Below are positions 1 to 5,382 of a stretch of 8,239 nucleotides of DNA, piece by piece. Position 1 is the first letter of the stretch; each line of letters opens with the position of its first letter. Source of the DNA: Methanomicrobiales archaeon (GTDB lineage: Archaea; Halobacteriota; Methanomicrobia; Methanomicrobiales; JACTUA01); assembly GCA_028678635.1 (NCBI GenBank), contig JAJRDC010000106.1, positions 1 through 8,239 on the forward strand. Direction: 5' to 3'. The notes beneath the pieces are model-generated. The model was not told the origin of the DNA and searched no databases. It saw only the letters and a list, made by a program, of their open reading frames with translations. Made by a program: the position numbers and the translations under genes.

Positions 1-273
<273 letters not shown>

Positions 274-292
274 TGGGTGCTTTATCTGAGGT

Positions 293-310
293 ACCTCCGG
301 ACGTATAGGT
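293..310 (-). promoter_or_regulatory. Possible uvrA promoter (TATA-like element)
   Basis: On the minus strand the sequence ACCTATACGT (310 to 301) is the most TATA-like element ahead of uvrA. Its centre is about 32 bases from the ATG, which would place the transcript start a few bases before the start codon. The nearby GGAGGT (298 to 293) would then lie outside the mRNA. This is inferred from position and composition only. Confidence 0.3.
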
Positions 311-372
311 TCTTCGCCGGCGGGGTGAATGAGGAGAAAAAGCATTCGGTGGTTCGGTGCCCGGAACTCAGC

Positions 373-410
373 GGGAGGGGGCCCGGGCTGCCACGCCCGG
401 CCCCCCTCCC
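373..410. repeat. Strong GC-rich inverted repeat (16-base arms, 6-base loop)
   Basis: GGGAGGGGGCCCGGGC (373-388) and GCCCGGCCCCCCTCCC (395-410) pair at 15 of 16 positions around the loop TGCCAC. It lies in the 400-base gap between the end of the trkH-DAC gene and uvrA, both read on the minus strand. There is no T-run after it on either strand, so it does not look like a typical archaeal terminator. It may be part of a structured RNA, an mRNA 3' end or a DNA element. Confidence 0.7.
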
Positions 411-427
411 GGACCCTCCCATACCGA

Positions 428-508
428 GAGGATAGCCTGGGTAGGATGTTGAGCGGACGAGGTTCGGGTGATGCGTGTGGGTTGAAACCGACATGGCGGG
501 CTATCCTC
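428..508. other. 81-base segment closed by a perfect 10-bp inverted repeat; possible structured RNA
   Basis: GAGGATAGCC (428-437) is the exact reverse complement of GGCTATCCTC (499-508). Inside it, TGTGGGT and ACCGACA flank a TGAA tetraloop and can form a smaller hairpin with one G-G mismatch. The size and closing stem recall a small RNA. A tRNA was tested and does not fit: there is no T-arm with GTTCRA and no D-arm geometry on either strand. Strand and function are unknown. A TATA-like CTTTATCTG at 279-287 (plus) could start a transcript around 305-312, which is speculative. Confidence 0.35.
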
Positions 509-533
509 AGCAAGGGGGGGCCGCCCACGCGGC

Positions 534-556
534 GGGGGGGACCGCAGGTCCCCCCC
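534..556. repeat. Perfect 10-bp hairpin flanked by G7/C7 tracts
   Basis: GGGGGGGACC (534-543) and GGTCCCCCCC (547-556) pair perfectly around the loop GCA. Just upstream a second G7 tract (514-520) and the weak hairpin GCCGC/GCGGC (520-524 and 529-533) offer alternative pairings. The element is about 115 bases beyond the trkH-DAC stop on that gene's strand, so it could lie in its 3' untranslated region and end or stabilise the transcript. No T-run is present. Confidence 0.6.
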
Positions 557-578
557 AGGAGCGTCTCACCAGTCGTAC

Positions 579-620
579 ATCTCCAGTGAGGATGCCGGTA
601 TCTCCGGTGAGGATTCCGTG
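579..620. repeat. Two-copy 21-base tandem repeat
   Basis: ATCTCCAGTGAGGATGCCGGT (579-599, one base over the usual quoting length when read whole) is followed directly by a second copy at 600-620. The two agree at 17 of 21 positions. The unit is seven codons long, and on the minus strand one frame reads GILTGDT then GILTGDV. It lies just downstream of the trkH-DAC stop codon. It may be a remnant of a longer coding tail or a simple local duplication. Confidence 0.6.
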
Positions 621-673
621 TTCAACGTGATCCGCGTCGGCCGCGTCCGAGGCCGCGTCCGCTGCCGCGGGGG

Positions 674-2740
674 TCAGAGGGTGGTGAACTGCTTCACCAT
701 CTGGCCGCCCTTGAAGACCGAGATCCGGCCGCCGCTCTGGGAGACGACCAGGCCAACCGCCTTCGTGGCCTGGGTGATCCCGGCCACGGAACCGTGGCGG
801 GTGCCCAGGCCCTTCGGGATCTGGACGCCGGAGGTGTCGATGGTGATGTACCGGCCGGCCGCCTCGATGAGACCGGTCCCGCTCACGACAAAGGCGCCGT
901 CCAGCAGGGCAAACTCCTTGACGTTCTCCCGGAGATCCGGGTTCTCAATCTTCCGGGCCTCCGGCGGGTGTCCTTCGAAGGGGTTCAGGATCAGCTGCCG
1001 GGACTTTGCGAGCACCGCGGGGGCATCGCCCACGATGAAGGCCGTCCCCACGGGCTTCCCCTCCCGCCCCTCCCGGGAGATCTCCACCGCGATGTTGAAG
1101 ACCGATTCAAAGACCGCGAGGTCGATGTCGGAGCCGTCCAGGAGCTCCCGGAGCCATTTCATCCAGCTCGACTCCTCCGGGACCGCGGGTGCCTCCGGGG
1201 CGGGAGGGGTCACCACCGCGGCCGCGGTCACCTCATGGCCCTTCTTCGCCGGGACCTCCGCGAGGTGGCCGGACTCGTCGGGGAGGGCGATGTTTGCGAT
1301 CCCCATCCCCAGCACGATGACCGGGATCACCTCCAGCCTCCCCGCCCACATGAGGAGGATGAAGAGCCATTTCAGGATCTCGTGCATCTGCGGGGAGACG
1401 AACCCCGTCGTGATCCCGGTGCTGGACACGGCGGAGATCACCTCGAAGAGGACGATGCTGGACTCGAAGAAAACCGTGGAGAAGTGGAGGGCCACGATCA
1501 TGGCCACGGCCACCCCCAGGATGTAGAGGGCGATGACCAGCACGTTGTTCCGGACCTCGTTCTCGGCGATGGTGGTGGGAACGTCCCGGCCCTCCCACCG
1601 GAACGGCACCACGATCCGGGGCGGGACAAAGATCCGCTTCAGCCACCAGATGACCCCGCGGTAGCCCAGGAGGACCCGGTAGAGCTTGACCCCCCCGCTC
1701 GCGGACCCCGAGGAACCCCCGATGAACATCAGGATCATGAGGAGCATCATGGAGACCGATGCCCAGAGCTGGAGGGAGACATCCTGGTACCCGGTGGTGG
1801 TGATGGCCGAGACCGTCATGAAGAGCGCGTGCCGGAAGGCGGGCTCCGGGTCGGACCCGGTGATGGTGATGAGATCCAGCCCGACGAGAAGGGTACCGAT
1901 GATGACGAGAGCGAGGAGCAGCCGGGCCTGGCTGGAGCGGAGCAGCGGGGAGATCCGGCGCTTCCGGATCAGGAAGTAGAAGACCATGAAGGGGAGCGAT
2001 CCCGCCAGCATGATGGGAACCAGCAGGTACTCGAGGAGCGGGCTCTGGTAGTAGGAGATCCCGGCGGCATGGACCGTGAATCCCCCGGTGGAGATGGAGG
2101 TCATGGCCAGGTTCAGGGCATCCCAGGGAGGGATGCCGGAGAGGAGGATGACCACCAGGGCTGCCGCGGTGAGGACCAGGTACACGGCCCCCATCTGCCG
2201 GCCGATGGAGACAAGGGTGGGGATGAAGGCCTCCGAGTCCTCCTCCAGCCGGAAGAACCGGGCGCCGGTCAGGGAGTAGCGGGAGAGGGTGGAGATGGTA
2301 AAGGCCACCATCCCGATGCCCCCGATCCACTGCATGAAGGAGCGCCAGAAGAGGAGCGGGGCCGGCATGGTCTCCGGTATGACGACCAGGGTGAGGCCGG
2401 TGCAGGTCCAGCCGGACATGGCCTCGAAGAGGCTGTCGGTGAATGGCATGCCGGCCCCCAGGGCAAAGGGGATGGCGCCCACCAGGGCTGCGATGAACCA
2501 GACCATGGCAACGGCTGCGAGCGTGATGGAGAGCCGGCTCTCGCCCGTTGCCGGGTGGATCCGGATCATCAGACGCCCGAGCAGGAGGAAGATGACGGGG
2601 ACGAGCACCATGGGGATGAAGAGGTCCCACTGGCCGAAGACAGGGATGGCAAGGAGCGGGATGCAGGTGAGGATCCCGAGGAGGGTGAAGATCTCCCCCA
2701 TCTCCCCCGCGATGATGGAAAAAAACTCGACCCTGTCCAT
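674..2740 (-). CDS. TrkH-type K+ transporter fused to a diadenylate cyclase (DAC/DisA_N) domain
   Basis: The 688-residue protein joins two complete modules. Residues 1 to about 485 are a TrkH/Ktr-type K+ translocating subunit. Four pore loops each carry the filter Gly: TCTG (G115), STGG (G219), TTTG (G317) and SSTG (G442). The family motif GGSSGSASGG is at 341-350 and the family-typical GRLEVIPVIV end of the channel is at 467-476. A Pro/Ala-rich linker (about 492-525) leads to a cytosolic DAC domain (about 530-680) that in active relatives makes c-di-AMP from two ATP. It has REGREGKPVG (556-565), the catalytic DGA (614-616) and GLGTRHG (644-650), closest to archaeal DacZ. The usual RHR-type triplet is RHG here. 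ATG at 2740 is chosen over an upstream in-frame ATG at 2881 because TrkH begins here and the upstream 47 residues look random. No TrkA partner is in the window. Domain calls are strong; cyclase activity is inferred. Confidence 0.93.
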   Translation of the reverse strand: MDRVEFFSIIAGEMGEIFTLLGILTCIPLLAIPVFGQWDLFIPMVLVPVIFLLLGRLMIRIHPATGESRLSITLAAVAMVWFIAALVGAIPFALGAGMPFTDSLFEAMSGWTCTGLTLVVIPETMPAPLLFWRSFMQWIGGIGMVAFTISTLSRYSLTGARFFRLEEDSEAFIPTLVSIGRQMGAVYLVLTAAALVVILLSGIPPWDALNLAMTSISTGGFTVHAAGISYYQSPLLEYLLVPIMLAGSLPFMVFYFLIRKRRISPLLRSSQARLLLALVIIGTLLVGLDLITITGSDPEPAFRHALFMTVSAITTTGYQDVSLQLWASVSMMLLMILMFIGGSSGSASGGVKLYRVLLGYRGVIWWLKRIFVPPRIVVPFRWEGRDVPTTIAENEVRNNVLVIALYILGVAVAMIVALHFSTVFFESSIVLFEVISAVSSTGITTGFVSPQMHEILKWLFILLMWAGRLEVIPVIVLGMGIANIALPDESGHLAEVPAKKGHEVTAAAVVTPPAPEAPAVPEESSWMKWLRELLDGSDIDLAVFESVFNIAVEISREGREGKPVGTAFIVGDAPAVLAKSRQLILNPFEGHPPEARKIENPDLRENVKEFALLDGAFVVSGTGLIEAAGRYITIDTSGVQIPKGLGTRHGSVAGITQATKAVGLVVSQSGGRISVFKGGQMVKQFTTL

Positions 2741-2754
2741 TACGGTAAATTTGC

Positions 2755-2778
2755 GCGATAATGCTATTACAATGTATC
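2755..2778 (-). promoter_or_regulatory. Candidate promoter of the trkH-DAC gene
   Basis: This AT-rich patch in otherwise GC-rich DNA reads GTAATAGCATTATCG (2770 to 2756) on the minus strand. Its centre is 20-26 bases before the chosen ATG, the spacing expected for a leaderless archaeal transcript. No Shine-Dalgarno site precedes the ATG, which agrees. No single element is a strong TATA consensus, so the exact box is uncertain. Confidence 0.35.
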
Positions 2779-2914
2779 TCAGATCCCGCCCGGTGGGGAC
2801 CGGTGGCGGGAACAGGCACACTCTCCGACGTGGGATGCCCGGTGCCCTCCCTTCCGGATCGGTGGAAAGATCCCTGCACATCCGGTATGATTTAAACCCA
2901 ATCCTGCAGGGACT

Positions 2915-2975
2915 GGGGGGGGGGAGCCGGGCACCGGGGATCCCCTGCCCGGGATCCGGGCCCCGCGGCCCCCCC
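2915..2975. repeat. Nested GC inverted repeat between divergent genes (G10 ... C7)
   Basis: A run of ten G (2915-2924) faces a run of seven C (2969-2975). Between them CCGGGCA (2927-2933) pairs perfectly with TGCCCGG (2946-2952), enclosing the palindrome GGGGATCCCC (2936-2945). The element sits just upstream of the TATA-like box of the plus-strand gene and about 175 bases upstream of trkH-DAC, so it is not at a gene end. The role is unknown. The rest of 2741-3012 holds the two promoters and no gene I can support. Confidence 0.6.
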
Positions 2976-2982
2976 GACTGAC

Positions 2983-2991
2983 CATTTTATC
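2983..2991 (+). promoter_or_regulatory. TATA-like box of the plus-strand gene at 3013
   Basis: CATTTTATC is a good archaeal TATA-like element standing alone in GC-rich sequence. Its centre is 25-27 bases before 3013, which is where the open frame begins with GTG. This predicts a leaderless or very short-leader transcript. Confidence 0.5.
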
Positions 2992-3012
2992 AGCGCCCGT
3001 CGCCCACGGTAT

Positions 3013-4155
3013 GTGGGAATAATGATCCGGTGGCTCAACCACAACTTTTCGTCTCTCCGGCCCGACCGGGCCGCGGCCCTCAACGCGTTGCGCCACCTCT
3101 CGAAGGGACAGAAGAAGAACCTCTTCTCGCAGGACCCGGGGACCATGAAGACCGCGGAGGGGCGGTGGTACGAGGCCCTGATCTACGAGATGGTGCTCCG
3201 GCTGGCCCTCTCCTCGGACTCCATCAGGCACGTGGTGTCGAAGGGTGCGGATGCCCGGATCCGGCGGATCAAGGTCCAGCTGGGGCAGAACGGCCTCTTC
3301 TACTCCCAGTCCGGTGACATCAAGGTCAGGGGGAACGGGCAGGATCTCGCCGAGTTCGACCTCTTCCTCCTGGGCCGGGACCGCTCGGTGGCCTTCGGCG
3401 AGATCGTCACCTCGTCGGCCAACCTGAACGAGCTGGAGGAGGAGATCGCGTACAAGAAGAAGCTCCTGGGGTTCCTCTTTGGCCAGGAGAAAGTCCCCTT
3501 CATGCTCTTCTCCTCGGTGGACATCTCCCGGGTCTCCGCGGTCCGCAGGCTCCTCCGGGACCCGGCCAACACCCTCCTCTCCACCGCCACCTGCGAGGAG
3601 ATAAAAACCCTGATCCGGCCCGGGGACCTTTCGGCCCAGATCCCGCGTCCCCCCCCGAACCCGAAACTGGTGGAGGCACCGGAGCTGGCGCTGGCCCGGC
3701 CCTTTGACTACAAGGCCCTGCACGACACCCAGCGCAGCCGGATCCTCTCGGGGATCTGGGACCCGAAGCGGGGCCTCCCGCACGGCTCACCGTCCGACGG
3801 GACCGATCTCGTGAAGAAGATCCTGCTGGGGGCCCTCTTCCCCCCGGCGGTCCGGGTGATGGGACAGGAGGTGAGGCTCCGGGTGGGGGACCGGGTGATC
3901 CCGTCGAACGAACTCCTGCAACGGTACTCAAAGGTGATCCCGTCGGTGAACCTCCCGGACGGCGAGCCCCTGATCTACCTGAAGTCCCGGGAGAAACGGC
4001 ACTACCTGAAGATGGTGAAAGCGGGGGACCGGACCTTCAAGTTCGAGTCCAACCGGTCGTACCGGATGATGGGATTCTACCTCTGGCTCCAGTCCATCCA
4101 GCCGTCCCTCGGGTCCCGGATCACCCACCAGATCCTGACCCGGTACTTCCGGTGA
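3013..4155 (+). CDS. Unrecognised protein with a PD-(D/E)XK-nuclease-like layout
   Basis: I do not recognise this 380-residue soluble protein. It has no signal peptide or membrane segment. The first half resembles the PD-(D/E)XK nuclease arrangement: a helix with E49 and E54 (AEGRWYEALIYEMV), then a strand pair with E114-x-D116 (AEFDLFLLG) and E130 (VAFGEIVTS). The Lys usually found two residues after the Glu is V132, so the active site is atypical; K148-K150 in the next helix could substitute, or the enzyme may be inactive. The C-terminal half is rich in Arg and Lys (EKRHYLKMVKAGDRTFKF, 327-344), suggesting nucleic-acid contact. The GTG at 3013 matches a TATA-like box at leaderless spacing; an in-frame ATG at 3022 is the alternative. 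It is divergent from trkH-DAC and ends 11 bases before a convergent stop. The coding call is firm and the nuclease idea tentative. Confidence 0.85.
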   Translation: MGIMIRWLNHNFSSLRPDRAAALNALRHLSKGQKKNLFSQDPGTMKTAEGRWYEALIYEMVLRLALSSDSIRHVVSKGADARIRRIKVQLGQNGLFYSQSGDIKVRGNGQDLAEFDLFLLGRDRSVAFGEIVTSSANLNELEEEIAYKKKLLGFLFGQEKVPFMLFSSVDISRVSAVRRLLRDPANTLLSTATCEEIKTLIRPGDLSAQIPRPPPNPKLVEAPELALARPFDYKALHDTQRSRILSGIWDPKRGLPHGSPSDGTDLVKKILLGALFPPAVRVMGQEVRLRVGDRVIPSNELLQRYSKVIPSVNLPDGEPLIYLKSREKRHYLKMVKAGDRTFKFESNRSYRMMGFYLWLQSIQPSLGSRITHQILTRYFR

Positions 4156-4166
4156 GGGGCGGTGTA

Positions 4167-5297
4167 TCAGCGCTTCTTCCAGCTGTAGGCCACGATCCCG
4201 GCAACGGCCACGAGCACAATGACCGCGACGGCCACGAGGGCCACCGGCCATTCCCCTTCACCGCTGGACCCGGCGACCGTGTCCAGCCGGACGGGAACCG
4301 ACAGGGTGGTGATCCGGCCGTCGCTGTCCTTGAACTCCATGATCAGGGGGATCTCGCCAGGACCCTTCGCGGTGAAGGTCAGCTCAAAGGAGGCGAAGTC
4401 GTCGGGCTCCAGGGACCCGATGACGTAGAACCGGTACGGGTCCACGGGAGTGGCGTCCCCCCCCACCGTCACGGTCACGGCGTTGGCCGCCTGCAGCCCC
4501 GCGTTGGAAACGTCTCCCGTCAGCCGGTACCTCCCCCCGTCGGTCTCCACCACCACGTTGGAGGCCACAAGGTCCGCCTTCTTCAGGTCATCCTCCAGCC
4601 GGATGGGGAGGACCAGTTCCCGGGTGTGGAGGTTGATCCCGTTCGCGTATTTCAGCCGGAAGGTGAGGTCCGCGTCCTGGTACGGGGTCACATTCAGGGA
4701 GACACTGGCCACCCCGTCCGGGGTCATGTCGCCGATGAAATAACTGCCCGGGACCACGTCCACGCCCTCGCCCCCGGCTGAGAGGGTGACCCCGTTCACG
4801 GTGTTGGTCCGGGGATTGCCCACCCGGACCACCACCAGCTCCTTCCGCCCCCTCGCAAAGGTATCCGGCTGTACCTGCAGGGAGAGGGTGGGCTCCCGGG
4901 AGTCCACCTGGACAGGGACAGGGAGGTTCAGGTTTCCCTCGTCCCGGTAATCCACGACAAACGAGGGGTAGTAGGTGGTATCGGGGCCGTCTGCCCGGAG
5001 CAGGAAGGTGAAGGCCCGGGAGGTCCCCGCCCCAATGTCCCCGACGGTCTGGTAGGGATCGTTCAGGGGGATCACCTTCTGGGGCACCCCCAGGAGGAAG
5101 ACCCTCCGGATGCCCACGGCATCGTCTCCCCCGTTCGTCAGGGTGACCATGAGGGTCGCGGTGTCCCCCTGGATCAGCACCGGCGGAGTGAGGCTGATGG
5201 AGGTCACCGTGACATCGGCGGCCGCGGCTCCCGCCGGGGATACCGCCAGCAGGATCAGGGCAAGGGCCACGATCCCGGGGACGAGGAAGGTTCTCAT
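4167..5297 (-). CDS. Membrane-anchored surface protein with three Ig-like repeats (COG1361/CARDB-like)
   Basis: The 376-residue protein is predicted to be exported and to stay on the cell surface. Residues 1-26 are a signal peptide (hydrophobic core ALALILLAVS, cleavage near AGAAAA). Residues 349-371 are a single membrane helix followed by WKKR as the cytosolic stop. Between them are three beta-rich repeats of about 100 residues (27-133, 135-234, 240-338). Each contains a version of the same line: VGDIGAGTSRAFTF (85-98), IGDMTPDGVASVSL (188-201) and IGSLEPDDFASFEL (293-306), and each ends in a strand like PVPVQV, LPIRL or VPVRL. This architecture is common in methanogen S-layer-associated COG1361 proteins, some of which sit beside ABC permeases; none is seen here. 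No cysteines and no catalytic motif are visible, so a structural or adhesive role is likely. No Shine-Dalgarno site precedes the ATG. It lies 85 bases after the oxidoreductase gene. Confidence 0.88.
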   Translation of the reverse strand: MRTFLVPGIVALALILLAVSPAGAAAADVTVTSISLTPPVLIQGDTATLMVTLTNGGDDAVGIRRVFLLGVPQKVIPLNDPYQTVGDIGAGTSRAFTFLLRADGPDTTYYPSFVVDYRDEGNLNLPVPVQVDSREPTLSLQVQPDTFARGRKELVVVRVGNPRTNTVNGVTLSAGGEGVDVVPGSYFIGDMTPDGVASVSLNVTPYQDADLTFRLKYANGINLHTRELVLPIRLEDDLKKADLVASNVVVETDGGRYRLTGDVSNAGLQAANAVTVTVGGDATPVDPYRFYVIGSLEPDDFASFELTFTAKGPGEIPLIMEFKDSDGRITTLSVPVRLDTVAGSSGEGEWPVALVAVAVIVLVAVAGIVAYSWKKR

Positions 5298-5339
5298 GGT
5301 GATCCCGGAGCAATCTGAGCGTGATGCACCAAGAAGTTA

Positions 5340-5369
5340 CCTCTCCCCGGGAAGGGCCGGGAGGAGAGG
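5340..5369 (-). terminator. Hairpin after the oxidoreductase gene; possible terminator or processing site
   Basis: CCTCTCCCCGG (5340-5350) pairs with CCGGGAGGAGAGG (5357-5369) as a 7-bp and a 4-bp stem separated by a 2-base bulge, with a 6-base loop. It lies 13 bases past the oxidoreductase stop on that gene's strand. The following minus-strand sequence (GTAACTTCTT) is only mildly T-rich, so termination is uncertain. It may divide the operon from the surface-protein gene or change mRNA stability. Confidence 0.4.
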
Positions 5370-5382
5370 GGGCTCCGGCCCG

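Noticed and set aside
428..508. tRNA gene (7-bp acceptor-like stem GAGGATA/TATCCTC)
   Set aside because: There is no T-arm with GTTCRA and no D-arm or anticodon arm in the required positions on either strand, and the stem continues to 10 bp.
329..589. 86-residue plus-strand open frame in the trkH-DAC/uvrA gap
   Set aside because: It runs through both strong hairpins, is Arg/Gly/Pro/Ser-rich and has no domain or ribosome site. The inverted repeats explain the region better.
794..2761. 655-residue open frame on the plus strand, antisense to trkH-DAC
   Set aside because: Its translation is dominated by Asp, Glu, Gly, His and Pro, with no recognisable domain. It is the GC-rich shadow of the TrkH-DAC gene, whose motifs are unmistakable.
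1233..2879. 548-residue open frame on the minus strand overlapping trkH-DAC
   Set aside because: It is rich in His, Pro, Arg and Gly with no hydrophobic pattern. It is an alternate frame of the same GC-rich gene.
2741..2881. Upstream start for trkH-DAC adding 47 residues
   Set aside because: The extra residues have no TrkH similarity and would run through the AT-rich promoter patch. MDRVEFF at 2740 gives a normal TrkH N-terminus.
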